Shown here: piece after piece, positions 1 to 8,846 of the stretch | How the letters are laid out: each line of letters starts with the position of its first letter | Numbering within the stretch: position 1 is the stretch's first letter | NCBI RefSeq assembly: GCF_002161595.1 | Contig: NZ_NFID01000005.1 | Coordinates: 114,808 to 178,807, forward strand | Origin: Gemmiger sp. An50 | Lineage (GTDB): Bacteria > Bacillota > Clostridia > Oscillospirales > Ruminococcaceae | DNA length: 64,000 bases | Reading direction: 5' to 3' | Translations under genes and position numbers: made by a program | Notes under the pieces: generated by a model | The model's input: the letters and a program-made list of their open reading frames with translations, nothing else | Database searches by the model: none | Told to the model about the DNA's origin: nothing

Positions 1-866
1 CGCTTGTAGGGCATGGCGGAGGAACCGATCTGGTTCTTCTCGAAGGGCTCTTCCATCTCCTTGAAGTTGGCCAGGATGCGGATGTCGGTGCACATCTTCA
101 TGGCGCTCTGGGCAAGGCCGGACAGTGCGCTCAGCACCTGGAAGTCCACCTTGCGGCTGTAGGTCTGGCCGGACACGGGAACCACCTTGTCGAAGCCCAG
201 CTCGGCGGCGATGGAGGCCTCCACCGCCTTGATGCGGGCGGAGTCGCCCTCGAACAGCTCCACAAAGCTGGCCTGGGTGCCGGTGGTGCCCTTGCTGCCC
301 AGCAGGGCCAGAGCGTTCATGCGGCTGGTGATCTCTTCATAGTCCATATACAGCTCGTTCAGCCACAGGCTGGCGCGCTTGCCCACGGTGGTAAGCTGGG
401 CGGGCTGCAGATGGGTGTAAGCCAGAGCGGGCATGTCCTTGTACTCATCGGCAAACTTGGCCAGCAGGGCCAGAACGCCCACCAGCTTTTTCTGCACCAG
501 CTCCAGGCCTTCTTTCATCACCAGCACGTCGGTGTTGTCGCCCACGTAGCAGCTGGTGGCGCCCAGGTGGATGATGCCCTTGGCGTTCGGGCACTGCAGG
601 CCGTAGGCGTACACATGGCTCATCACGTCGTGACGGCATTCCTTCTCGCGGCGGATGGCGTCCTCATAGTTGATGTCGTCCTTGTGGGCCTCCAGCTCGG
701 CGATCTGCTCGTCGGTGATGTTCAGGCCGTTGGCCTTCTCGGCCTTGGCCAGGGCGATCCACAGCCGGCGCCAGGTGCGGAACTTGTTGTCCTCCGAGAA
801 GATGTACTGCATCTCGGGGGAGGCGTAACGGGTCTCGAAGGGAGAGATGTATTTATCGTGGGACAT
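1..866 (-). CDS. purB: Adenylosuccinate lyase PurB (3' end cut by window edge)
   Basis: Catalyses two purine steps: SAICAR to AICAR plus fumarate, and adenylosuccinate to AMP plus fumarate. The visible 288 codons begin MSHDKYISPF and carry lyase features such as HLGATSCYVGDNTD and the class signature approach GSSAMPYKR, which runs off the left edge, so the C-terminal part is outside the window. The start at 866 is chosen because an AAAGGGGAACC ribosome site lies just upstream on the minus strand. It is the last visible gene of the minus-strand purine operon, about 80 bp after purL with a GC-rich hairpin between. The family assignment is very safe. Confidence 0.96.
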   Translation of the reverse strand, partial: MSHDKYISPFETRYASPEMQYIFSEDNKFRTWRRLWIALAKAEKANGLNITDEQIAELEAHKDDINYEDAIRREKECRHDVMSHVYAYGLQCPNAKGIIHLGATSCYVGDNTDVLVMKEGLELVQKKLVGVLALLAKFADEYKDMPALAYTHLQPAQLTTVGKRASLWLNELYMDYEEITSRMNALALLGSKGTTGTQASFVELFEGDSARIKAVEASIAAELGFDKVVPVSGQTYSRKVDFQVLSALSGLAQSAMKMCTDIRILANFKEMEEPFEKNQIGSSAMPYK

Positions 867-897
867 AGTGGTTCCCCTTTCTCTGGTTTCTCATAAA

Positions 898-932
898 GGG
901 CGGGCGGGGCGCATAAGGCCTCGCCCGCCCGC
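898..932 (+). terminator. GC-rich hairpin between purL and purB with its T-run on the plus strand
   Basis: Arms 898-910 and 918-930 pair almost perfectly around a 7-nt loop. The T-rich tail (gcTTTTCTTTTT) follows on the plus strand. Read on the minus strand, the direction of the pur genes, the stem has one A-C mismatch and only three T residues follow. It would therefore stop antisense transcription better than operon transcription. In the operon it may act as an intercistronic RNA structure. Confidence 0.4.
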
Positions 933-946
933 TTTTCTTTTTGGGC

Positions 947-3900
947 TTACAGCTTGAAGTAATCCACGCCGCCCTCGAACAGGGGCTGGTACTTGTTGCC
1001 GGGCACGTTCTTGTACAGCTCGTCGCCGCTGCGCTCGGTGTGGCCCATCTTGCCCAGCACGCGGCCGTCCGGGCTGGTGATGCCCTCGATGGCCAGCACG
1101 CTGCCGTTGGGGTTGTAGCGCAGGTCCATGGTGGGCTGGCCCGCCGCGTCCACATACTGAGTGGCCACCTGACCGTTCTCGATCAGGCTCTTCACCACCT
1201 CATCACTGGCCACGAAGCGGCCCTCGCCGTGGCTGATGGCAATGGTGTGGACCTCGTCCACGCTGCAGCGGCTCAGCCAGGGGCTCTTGTTGGAAGCGAT
1301 GCGGGTGTTCACCAGCATGCTCTGGTGGCGGTTGATGGTGTTGAAGGTCAGGGTGGGACATTCCGCGGTGATGGGGCGGATCTCGCCGTAGGGCACGAGA
1401 CCCAGCTTGATCAGCGCCTGGAAGCCGTTGCAGATGCCCAGCATCAGACCGTCGCGCTTTTGCAGCAGCTCGTGCACCGCCTCGGTGACCGAGGGAGCCC
1501 GCAGGAAGGCGGTGATGAACTTGGCGCTGCCGTCCGGCTCGTCGCCGCCGGAGAAGCCGCCGGGCAGCATCACGATCTGGCTCTCCCGGATGGCCTGGGT
1601 CAGGGCGGCGCAGCTCTCGGCGACTGCCGAGGCGCTCAGGTTGTTGATGACCAGCACCTTCGGGTCCGCACCGGCCCGGGCAAAGGCGCGGGCGGTGTCG
1701 TACTCGCAGTTGGTGCCGGGGAATACGGGGATGATGACCTTGGGCTTGGCGATGCCGATGGCCGGAGCCTTGCGCTCGGTGGCCTCGCAGCTGATCTTGT
1801 CCACGGTGGCGCCCGCCTTGCGGTAGGGGAACACCGGCTCCAGCTTGCCTTCCCAGGCCTCCTGCAGGGCGGCCAGGTCGATGGTCTCGCCGCCCATCTT
1901 CAGCGCGTAGGTCTCGGTGACGGTGCCCAGGGTCACGCCCTCGTCCAGCTCCAGCTCCGGCTCCACTTCCAGAATGAAGCTGCCGTAGGCGGGATGGAAC
2001 AGGCTGGCCGGGTCACGGGCAGCATCCAGGGCAAAGCCCAGCCGGTTGCCCAGGCACATCTTGAACAGAGCCTCGGCGGCGCAGCCGTAGCCGGGGGTGT
2101 AGGCGGCCTTCACCTTACGGTCAGCGATCAGCCCCTCCACCTTCTTATACAGCTTCTTCAGGCTGTGAGGCTCAGGGCGCAGCTCCAGCTTATCCTGATA
2201 CTCGGGATACAGCCAGACCACCTTGCTGCCCGCTGCCTTGAACTCGGGGCTGATGACGTTCTTGGTGTTGCCGATGGCGGTGGCGAAGCTCACCAGCGTG
2301 GGAGGCACATCCAGATCCTCGAAGCTGCCGGACATGCTGTCCTTGCCGCCGATGGCGGCCACGCCCAGGTCCACCTGGGCCATCAGGGCGCCCAGCAGGG
2401 CGGCGAAGGGCTTGCCCCAGCGCTCGGGGGCGTCGCCCAGACGCTCGAAGTATTCCTGGAAGGTCAGGTAGGCGTCCTCATAACGGAAGCCGCTGGCCAC
2501 CAGCTTGGAGACGCTCTCCACAACGGCCAGGTATGCGCCGCTGTACTGCTTTTTCTCCATCAGATAGGGGTTGTAGCCCCAAGCCATGCCGCTGCAGGTG
2601 GTGGTCTCGCCGCTCACCGGCAGCTTGGCGGCCATGGCCTGCGCCGGGGTCAGCTGGTACTTGCCGCCGAAGGGCATGAGCACGGTGGCCGCGCCGATGG
2701 TGGAATCGAACCGCTCGGACAGACCCTTCTTGCTGCACACGTTCAGGTCGGTGACCAGGTTCTGCATCTTCTCGGCAAGGGTCTCGCCCTGCCAGTTCAC
2801 CTTGTAATCCTGGCAGTCGTACACCAGAACCCGGGCGCGCTTCTCCGCGCCGTTGGAGTTCAGGAAGTTGCGGCTGATGTTTACGATGGTGTTGCCCTTC
2901 CAGGTCATGGTCAGGCGGGGGTCCTCGGTGACGGTGGCCACCACGGTGGCGTCCAGGTTTTCCTCATTGGCCAGCTTTACAAAAGCCTCCACGTCCTGGG
3001 GCGCCAGCACAACGGCCATACGCTCCTGGCTCTCGCTGATGGCCAGCTCGGTGCCGTCCAGGCCCTCGTACTTCTTGGGCACGGCGTCCAGGTCGATGGC
3101 CAGGCCGTCGGCCAGCTCGCCGATGGCAACAGACACACCGCCCGCGCCGAAGTCGTTGCAGCGCTTGATCAGGCGGGTAGCCTCGGGACGGCGGAACAGC
3201 CGCTGCAGCTTGCGCTCGATGGGGGCGTTGCCCTTCTGCACCTCAGCGCCGCAGGTTTCCAGGCTCTCCAGCTTGTGGGCCTTGGAGGAGCCGGTGGCGC
3301 CGCCGCAGCCGTCGCGGCCGGTGGCGCCGCCCAGCAGCACCACGATATCGCCGGCAGCGGGCACCTCACGGCGCACGTTGGAAGCGGGAGCCGCGCCCAC
3401 CACAGCGCCGATCTCCAGGCGCTTGGCCACGTAGCCGGGGTGGTACAGCTCATCCACCTGACCGGTGGCCAGACCGATCTGGTTGCCGTAGCTGGAGTAA
3501 CCGGCGGCGGCGGTGGTGACCAGCTTGCGCTGGGGCAGCTTGCCCGCCATGGTCTCGCTCACCGGAACCAGCGGGTCGCCCGCGCCGGTCACGCGCATGG
3601 CCTGGTAGACGTAGCTGCGGCCGGACAGGGGGTCACGGATGGCGCCGCCGATGCAGGTGGCCGCGCCGCCGAAGGGCTCGATCTCGGTGGGATGGTTGTG
3701 GGTCTCGTTCTTGAACAGATACAGCCAGTCCTGCTCCTCGCCGTCCACGTCGCACTTGATCTTCACGGTGCAGGCGTTGATCTCCTCGGACTCGTCCAGG
3801 TTCTTCAGCTTGCCGATGCTGGCCAGATACTTGGCGCCGATGGTGGCAAGGTCCATCAGGCACATGTTCTTCTTGCGGCCGGCGTACACCGCCTTGCGCA

Positions 3901-4648
3901 TGGCCAGGTAATGGTCGAAGGCCTTCTGCACCTGCACGTCCCGGATCTCGATCTCGTCCAGAATGGTGCCGAAGGTGGTGTGACGGCAGTGATCGGACCA
4001 GTAGGTGTCGATCATGCGGATCTCGGTGATGGTGGGGTCCCGCTGCTCCGACTGGAAGTATTTCTGGCAGAAGGCGATGTCCGCCTCGTCCATGGCCAGG
4101 CCCTTCTCCTTCACGAAGTTGGCCAGGCCCTCCTCATCCAGCGCGCAGAAGCCGGTGAGGGTCTCCACGGTGCTGGGGGTGGGGTACTCCATCTGCAGGG
4201 TATCCTTGCGGGAGAGGCTGGCCTCGCGGGCCTCCACCGGGTTGATGACGTACTTCTTGATCTGAGCCAGCTCCGCCTCGGTGGGGTTGCCGGTGATCAG
4301 ATACACCCGGGCGGTGCGCACGGTGGGGCGCTCGCCCTGGCTGATCAGCTGGATGCACTCGCTGGCGGAAGCGGCCCGCTGGTCAAACTGACCGGGCAGG
4401 TATTCCACCGCGAACACCACGTCCGCCTCGGGGCAGTGGTCGCAGGTGTCGTCCACCGGAGGCTCGCTGAATACGGTGGGGATGCAGCTGCGGAACAGCT
4501 CCTCGCTCACACCCTCCACGTCGTAACGGTTCAGAATGCGCAGGCCGGTCACCGACTGGATGCCCAGCAGGCCGTGCACTTCGCCCAGCAGGTTTTGGGC
4601 CTCGTGGTCAAAGCCCTTCTTCTTTTCCACATAGATGCGGTATACCAT
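947..4648 (-). CDS. purL: Phosphoribosylformylglycinamidine synthase, fused long-form PurL
   Basis: Converts FGAR plus glutamine and ATP to FGAM, the fourth step of purine synthesis. At 1233 aa it has synthetase and glutaminase on one chain, which explains the absence of purS and purQ. The N-terminal and central parts hold the AIR-synthetase-like ATP domains (ETHNHPTEIEPFGGAATCIGG). The glutaminase starts near residue 968, with nucleophile Cys about 1073 in GICNGFQ and the His/Glu pair about 1203/1205 in GHTER. The length and sequence fit the clostridial/streptococcal clade of long PurL rather than the proteobacterial one (inference). The start follows AAAAGGAGAG, embedded in the end of purD, whose stop is 4 bp away, so the two are probably translationally coupled. 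Confidence 0.97.
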   Translation of the reverse strand: MVYRIYVEKKKGFDHEAQNLLGEVHGLLGIQSVTGLRILNRYDVEGVSEELFRSCIPTVFSEPPVDDTCDHCPEADVVFAVEYLPGQFDQRAASASECIQLISQGERPTVRTARVYLITGNPTEAELAQIKKYVINPVEAREASLSRKDTLQMEYPTPSTVETLTGFCALDEEGLANFVKEKGLAMDEADIAFCQKYFQSEQRDPTITEIRMIDTYWSDHCRHTTFGTILDEIEIRDVQVQKAFDHYLAMRKAVYAGRKKNMCLMDLATIGAKYLASIGKLKNLDESEEINACTVKIKCDVDGEEQDWLYLFKNETHNHPTEIEPFGGAATCIGGAIRDPLSGRSYVYQAMRVTGAGDPLVPVSETMAGKLPQRKLVTTAAAGYSSYGNQIGLATGQVDELYHPGYVAKRLEIGAVVGAAPASNVRREVPAAGDIVVLLGGATGRDGCGGATGSSKAHKLESLETCGAEVQKGNAPIERKLQRLFRRPEATRLIKRCNDFGAGGVSVAIGELADGLAIDLDAVPKKYEGLDGTELAISESQERMAVVLAPQDVEAFVKLANEENLDATVVATVTEDPRLTMTWKGNTIVNISRNFLNSNGAEKRARVLVYDCQDYKVNWQGETLAEKMQNLVTDLNVCSKKGLSERFDSTIGAATVLMPFGGKYQLTPAQAMAAKLPVSGETTTCSGMAWGYNPYLMEKKQYSGAYLAVVESVSKLVASGFRYEDAYLTFQEYFERLGDAPERWGKPFAALLGALMAQVDLGVAAIGGKDSMSGSFEDLDVPPTLVSFATAIGNTKNVISPEFKAAGSKVVWLYPEYQDKLELRPEPHSLKKLYKKVEGLIADRKVKAAYTPGYGCAAEALFKMCLGNRLGFALDAARDPASLFHPAYGSFILEVEPELELDEGVTLGTVTETYALKMGGETIDLAALQEAWEGKLEPVFPYRKAGATVDKISCEATERKAPAIGIAKPKVIIPVFPGTNCEYDTARAFARAGADPKVLVINNLSASAVAESCAALTQAIRESQIVMLPGGFSGGDEPDGSAKFITAFLRAPSVTEAVHELLQKRDGLMLGICNGFQALIKLGLVPYGEIRPITAECPTLTFNTINRHQSMLVNTRIASNKSPWLSRCSVDEVHTIAISHGEGRFVASDEVVKSLIENGQVATQYVDAAGQPTMDLRYNPNGSVLAIEGITSPDGRVLGKMGHTERSGDELYKNVPGNKYQPLFEGGVDYFKL

Positions 4649-4652
4649 GGGT

Positions 4653-5942
4653 TCACTCTCCTTTTAAGGCGTTCAGGGCACGGCGGCCGATGTCGGCACG
4701 CTTGTGCAGCTTGTCAAAATGGATCTGCTCGCTGGCGGCGTAGGCCTTTTCCAGCGCTTTTTCCAGGGTGGGAGCAGTGGCGCTCACGCCCAGCACGCGG
4801 CCGCCGCTGGTCACGAGGTTGCCGTCCTTTTCGGCGGTACCGGCGTGGTAGACCACCACGTCGCTGCCGGGCACCTGGCCGTCTACAAGGCCGGTGATCT
4901 CCTTGCCCTTTTCGTAGTGCTCGGGGTAACCGCCGCTGGCCAGAATCACGCAGGCGGCGCTCTCATCCTTGAACTTCACCTCGGTGTCCGCCAGGGTGCC
5001 GTTCGTGCAGGCCAGCATGATTTTCAGCAGGTCGCTGTCCAGAAGGGGCAGCACCACCTGGGTCTCGGGGTCGCCGAAGCGGCAGTTATACTCGATCACC
5101 CGGGGTCCCTTGGGGGTGATCATCAGGCCGAAGTACAGGCATCCCTTGAAGGGGCAGCCCTCGGCCTGCATGGCCTTCATGGTGGGCTCGAAGATCTGCT
5201 TGCGGCATTCCTCGGCCACCTCGGGGGTGTAGCAGGGGTTGGGGGCGATGGTGCCCATGCCGCCGGTGTTCAGGCCCTCGTCGCCGTCCAGCGCGCGCTT
5301 GTGGTCCATGCTGGAAACCATGGGCTTCAGGGTCTCGCCGTCGGCGAAGGCCAGCACGCTCACCTCGGGGCCGGTGAGGAACTCCTCCACCACCACCCGG
5401 GTGCCGGATGCGCCGAACTTCTTCTCGTCGATCATCTCGTGCAGGGCGGTCTCGGCCTCGGCTTCATTGCCGCAGATCAGCACACCCTTGCCCAGAGCCA
5501 GGCCGTCCGCCTTGATGACCACCGGATAGCTGCCCTCGGCCTTGATGTAGGCCATGGCCGCGTCGGCCTCGGTGAACACCTCGTACTTCGCGGTGGGGAT
5601 GCCGTACTTCTTCATCAGGTCCTTGCTGAACACCTTGCTGGCCTCGATGCGGGCCGCGGCGGCGCTGGGGCCGAAGGCCGGGATGCCCGTCTTGGCCAGC
5701 TTATCCACCAGGCCCAGAGCCAACGGATCGTCCGGCGCGACCACCACATAGTCAAAGCCCTCTTCCTTCGCAAAGACGACCTGGGCCTCGATGTCGGTGG
5801 CCGGAATGTTCTTGCATTTTGCGTCGCAGGCGATGCCGCCGTTGCCGGGGGCCGCCCACAGCTCGGTGCAAAGGGGGCTCTCCTTCAATTTTTTCACGAT
5901 GGCGTGCTCACGGCCGCCGCCACCCACAACCAATATTTTCAT
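4653..5942 (-). CDS. purD: Phosphoribosylamine-glycine ligase PurD
   Basis: ATP-grasp enzyme joining phosphoribosylamine and glycine to GAR (step 2). The 429-aa protein starts MKILVVGGGGREHAI, the usual PurD N-terminus. A longer frame upstream is rejected because AAAGAGGGAA lies at good distance from this ATG. ATP-grasp motifs such as PVVIKADGLALGKGV and the metal-binding stretch EYNCRFGDPETQ are present. It is followed directly by purL. Upstream, between purH and purD, lie a terminator-like hairpin and a repeat element, so purD-purL-purB may be expressed at a lower level than the first part of the operon or need their own initiation. Confidence 0.97.
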   Translation of the reverse strand: MKILVVGGGGREHAIVKKLKESPLCTELWAAPGNGGIACDAKCKNIPATDIEAQVVFAKEEGFDYVVVAPDDPLALGLVDKLAKTGIPAFGPSAAAARIEASKVFSKDLMKKYGIPTAKYEVFTEADAAMAYIKAEGSYPVVIKADGLALGKGVLICGNEAEAETALHEMIDEKKFGASGTRVVVEEFLTGPEVSVLAFADGETLKPMVSSMDHKRALDGDEGLNTGGMGTIAPNPCYTPEVAEECRKQIFEPTMKAMQAEGCPFKGCLYFGLMITPKGPRVIEYNCRFGDPETQVVLPLLDSDLLKIMLACTNGTLADTEVKFKDESAACVILASGGYPEHYEKGKEITGLVDGQVPGSDVVVYHAGTAEKDGNLVTSGGRVLGVSATAPTLEKALEKAYAASEQIHFDKLHKRADIGRRALNALKGE

Positions 5943-5989
5943 GCGCTTGATTCCCTCTTTCGTTCCATGCAGGCAAGTGTGGAGCATTC

Positions 5990-6034
5990 AAAAAGCCAGA
6001 CGGCCTTTGAACGCAAATTTATGGTCGTCTGGCT
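5990..6034 (-). terminator. Terminator-like hairpin between purH and purD
   Basis: Arms 5994-6005 and 6023-6034 (AGCCAGACGRCC type, 12 bp with one G-U) enclose a 17-nt loop. On the minus strand five T residues follow (5994-5990). Its orientation is that of the pur operon, so it may give partial termination before purD-L-B. Confidence 0.65.
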
Positions 6035-6038
6035 CGAG

Positions 6039-6210
6039 ACGCCCCCACGCCATTCACGCCTTATGGCTCAGGCGGCGGCCCACGTCAAAATTTTCCGTGA
6101 TATTTTCCAAAAATGCTCGCCAATCCACCAAGGATTGGCTGTGCTTTTTGGTTCATCTCACAAAAAATTTTTTGACGCGTTCCACCGCCTGGAATAGCGC
6201 GGTTCCGTCT
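6039..6210. repeat. Dispersed non-coding repeat, diverged full-length copy
   Basis: Compared with the reverse complement of 55959-56131, this stretch shares a nearly identical core, for example CTCGCCAATCCACCAAGG and GGCTGTGCTTTTTGGTTCAT. It also shares the flanking motifs ATTCACGCC at one end and CCTGGAAT at the other. The outer terminal inverted repeats are more worn here than in the 55959 copy. It fills most of the purH-purD gap together with the hairpin at 5990-6034. No protein is encoded: the frames across it are not conserved between copies as proteins and hold no family motif. It is probably a MITE-like or REP-like element (inference). Confidence 0.75.
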
Positions 6211-6281
6211 TATATTATAACAAAATCGCGGCAGGGCAAAAAGCCCAACGCACAAATTTGTGCGGCGCGGGTCCGGGCCGC

Positions 6282-7454
6282 TTAGTGGTGGAACAGCCGG
6301 ATGCCGCAGAAGGCCATGGCGATGCCGTATTTGTTGCAGGTGTCGATGACCTGCTGGTCCCGGATGGAACCGCCGGGCTGCACGATGGCTTCCACGCCGC
6401 TGCGGCGGGCGCGCTCAATGTTGTCGCCGAAGGGGAAGAAGGCGTCGCTGCCCAGCACCACGCCCTTCACCTGGGCCAGCCAGGCCTTCTTTTCCTCAGC
6501 GGTGAGGGGGGCGGGCTGCTCGGTGAAGGTCTCGGCCCACACGTCGTCGCCGATCACATCCTCGTACTCGTCGCTGATGTAAACGTCGATGGCGTTGTCC
6601 CGGTTGGGGCGGGCCACATCCGGCCGGAAGGGCAGGGCCAGCACCTTGGGATGATGGCGCAGCTGCCAGATGTCGGCCTTGTTGCCCGCCAGGCGGGTGC
6701 AGTGGATGCGGCTCTGCTGGCCGGCGCCCACGCCGATCACCTGGCCGCCCTGAGCGTAGCACACGCTGTTGGACTGGGTGTATTTCAGGGTGATGAGGCA
6801 GAGCATCAGGTCACGCTTCTGCTCGTCGGTGAGGGTCTTGTTGTCGGTGACCAGGTTCTCCAGCATGGACTCGTCGATCTTCAGCTCGTTGCGGCCCTGC
6901 TCGAACACGATGCCGTAGACCTGCTTGCGCTCGATGGGCTCGGGCACGTAGTCCGGGTCGATCTGCACGATGTTGTAATTGCCCTTGCGCTTTGCCTTCA
7001 GGATGGCCAGGGCCTCGTCGGTGTAGCCGGGGGCGATGATGCCGTCGGTCACCTCATGCTGGATGACCTTGGCGGTGCTCTCGTCGCACACGTCGGACAG
7101 GGCGATCCAGTCGCCGAAGCTGCTCATGCGGTCGGCGCCGCGGGCGCGGGCGTAGGCGCAGGCCAGAGGGCTCAGCTCCAGGCCCTCGCAGAAGTACATC
7201 TTCTTTAAAGTGTCGTCCAGGGGCAGGCCCAGGGCCGCGCCCGCCGGGGAAACGTGCTTGAAGGAAGCGGCGGCGGGCAGGCCGGTGGCGGTTTTCAGCT
7301 CCTTGACCAGCTGCCAGGAGTTCAGCGCATCCAGAAAGTTGATGTAGCCGGGCTTGCCGTTCAAAACGGTCACCGGCAGCTCGCCCTCCTTGATGAAGAT
7401 GCGGGCAGGCTTCTGGTTGGGGTTACAGCCGTATTTCAGTTCCAGTTCGGTCAT
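6282..7454 (-). CDS. purH: Stand-alone AICAR transformylase (PurH transformylase half)
   Basis: Transfers a formyl group from 10-formyl-THF to AICAR, giving FAICAR. At 390 aa it corresponds to only the C-terminal transformylase half of bifunctional PurH: it shows SFKHVSPAGAA with the catalytic Lys-His pair, GSDAFFPFGDNIERA and QPGGSIRDQQVID, and it lacks the MGS-like cyclohydrolase domain. The missing IMP cyclohydrolase is supplied by the neighbour upstream in the operon (7471-8208), 16 bp away. This split arrangement is known in some clostridia and archaea. The start ATG at 7454 has a purine-rich site (GGGGGAGAAC) upstream. Confidence 0.93.
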   Translation of the reverse strand: MTELELKYGCNPNQKPARIFIKEGELPVTVLNGKPGYINFLDALNSWQLVKELKTATGLPAAASFKHVSPAGAALGLPLDDTLKKMYFCEGLELSPLACAYARARGADRMSSFGDWIALSDVCDESTAKVIQHEVTDGIIAPGYTDEALAILKAKRKGNYNIVQIDPDYVPEPIERKQVYGIVFEQGRNELKIDESMLENLVTDNKTLTDEQKRDLMLCLITLKYTQSNSVCYAQGGQVIGVGAGQQSRIHCTRLAGNKADIWQLRHHPKVLALPFRPDVARPNRDNAIDVYISDEYEDVIGDDVWAETFTEQPAPLTAEEKKAWLAQVKGVVLGSDAFFPFGDNIERARRSGVEAIVQPGGSIRDQQVIDTCNKYGIAMAFCGIRLFHH

Positions 7455-7470
7455 GGTATCGTTCTCCCCC

Positions 7471-8208
7471 TTATTCTTCGTCGCAAACAGCGTCGTACTT
7501 GTTGATGATCACGTCTTCGGTCTCGCCGGTGGCCAGGTCGATGGCCCGCACGAACAGGCTGACCTTGTTGTCCTCGTTCAGGTTCTCCCACAGGCGGGTG
7601 GCCAGCTCCTCGGCCTCCTCGGGCAGGGCGACCTTCTCGGGCTCGCCCTCAAAGCTGGGGATGGGGTTGCCGTCGCACTTGTAGGTGTGGATGAAGTGGC
7701 CCTCGCCCGCTACCGGGATGGGATACTCGAAGAAGTAGCGGCGGCAGCTTTCGCCGTTGCCGTCGGCGCTCTTCAGAATGGACAGCTTGTAGCTGCATTT
7801 GCCCTCTTCCAGCTCCACCAGGCCGCTGATGCGGGGGGTCCAGTTGGGGCCGTCCGGCTCGAAGGTGCGGGTGCGCAGGGCGTCCTCAAAGCGCTCGCCG
7901 CGGGCCATGAACTCGTACACGGTGTCGGTCTGGTCGCCGTTGGTCACGATGTGGGCATTCGCCACGGTGCGCACCGGGTTGTAGATGATCAGGCTGGGGT
8001 CCTCCAGCTTGGCGGGGTCGGCCGCCAGGGTGCGGATGCCGCCGATCTCGGGCACCGGGTCAAACACACGGTTGCGGCTGTTGGCGCTGCGGCCCATGAT
8101 AAAGTAGGCGATCAGCGCCTTCTTGCCGCTGGGGGCAAGGCCCAGCACGATGCCCCGGCCGGGGTAGGCGTTTTCGTTCACCAGTTTGTACAGATCCAGC
8201 TGTTCCAT
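7471..8208 (-). CDS. purO: IMP cyclohydrolase of the PurO (archaeal-type) family
   Basis: Predicted to close FAICAR to IMP, the last purine step, with no relation to the PurH cyclohydrolase domain. The 245-aa protein (NAYPGRGIVLG, SANSRNR, IIYNPVRTV, FEPDGPNWTPRISG) fits the IMP_cyclohyd family first described for archaeal PurO. The start is set at 8208 rather than 8220: the 8220 ATG is part of ATGGAGGCCAAG, whose GGAGG is the ribosome site of the second ATG. Its position directly before the transformylase-only purH supports the role. Family recognition is from remembered motifs, so an HMM check would help. Confidence 0.85.
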   Translation of the reverse strand: MEQLDLYKLVNENAYPGRGIVLGLAPSGKKALIAYFIMGRSANSRNRVFDPVPEIGGIRTLAADPAKLEDPSLIIYNPVRTVANAHIVTNGDQTDTVYEFMARGERFEDALRTRTFEPDGPNWTPRISGLVELEEGKCSYKLSILKSADGNGESCRRYFFEYPIPVAGEGHFIHTYKCDGNPIPSFEGEPEKVALPEEAEELATRLWENLNEDNKVSLFVRAIDLATGETEDVIINKYDAVCDEE

Positions 8209-8249
8209 CTTGGCCTCCATATTCCAAATCGTATGATAAAGATTTTAAT

Positions 8250-8846
8250 TTACTTATCGTATTCTTCGCAGACTTCTGCAATGGCAGCGGGCAGGATGAT
8301 CCATTCCGCCTGCTCCATCACCCGGCGCTGCAAAATCTCCGGGGTATCGCCGGGCTGCACCTCCACGGCCTTCTGCTTGAGGATGCGGCCGCCGTCGCAG
8401 ATCTCGTTCACGAAATGCACGGTGGCGCCGGTCACCTTCACGCCCTTGGCAAGAGCCGCTTCATGCACCCGCAGGCCATAAAAACCCTCGCCGCAGAAGC
8501 TGGGGATCAGGCTGGGGTGCACGTTCAGGATGCGCTCCGGGTACGCGGCGATGACGCTGGGCCCCAGAATGGACAGAAAGCCCGCCAGCACCACCAGGTC
8601 GATGTGGTTTTCCTCGAGAACGTTCAGCAGGGCCGCGTCGAAGGCCTCGCTGCTCTCGTAATCCTTGCGGCGCACCACCACGCCGGGCACACCGGCCTTT
8701 TCGGCCCGCTCCAGCGCGTAAACGCCGGGTTTGGATGCCACCACCAGGCTCACCCGGCCGTGGGGGATTTCCCCCCGGGCCTGGCTGTCCAGGATGGCCT
8801 GCAGGTTGGTGCCGCCGCCGGAGACCAGAACCGCGATGTTCAGCAT
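8250..8846 (-). CDS. purN: Phosphoribosylglycinamide formyltransferase PurN
   Basis: Folate-dependent formylation of GAR to FGAR (step 3). The 198-aa protein starts [16 protein letters not shown] and carries the active-site segment [12 protein letters not shown] plus [14 protein letters not shown] (catalytic Asn, His and Asp of the family). The start overlaps the last codons of purM by 7 bp, with GGAG inside the purM end, so translation is coupled. No formate-dependent purT is seen in the cluster. Confidence 0.96.
   Translation of the reverse strand: MLNIAVLVSGGGTNLQAILDSQARGEIPHGRVSLVVASKPGVYALERAEKAGVPGVVVRRKDYESSEAFDAALLNVLEENHIDLVVLAGFLSILGPSVIAAYPERILNVHPSLIPSFCGEGFYGLRVHEAALAKGVKVTGATVHFVNEICDGGRILKQKAVEVQPGDTPEILQRRVMEQAEWIILPAAIAEVCEEYDK

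Noticed and set aside
941..6197. Very long plus-strand open frames opposite purL and purD
   Set aside because: They are His/Gly/Leu/Gln-rich mirror frames of GC-rich minus-strand genes, with no family motif and no ribosome site. The same applies to long opposite frames at 9933-12305, 26710-28098, 33343-37359, 46008-47684, 58595-60538 and 61913-63883.
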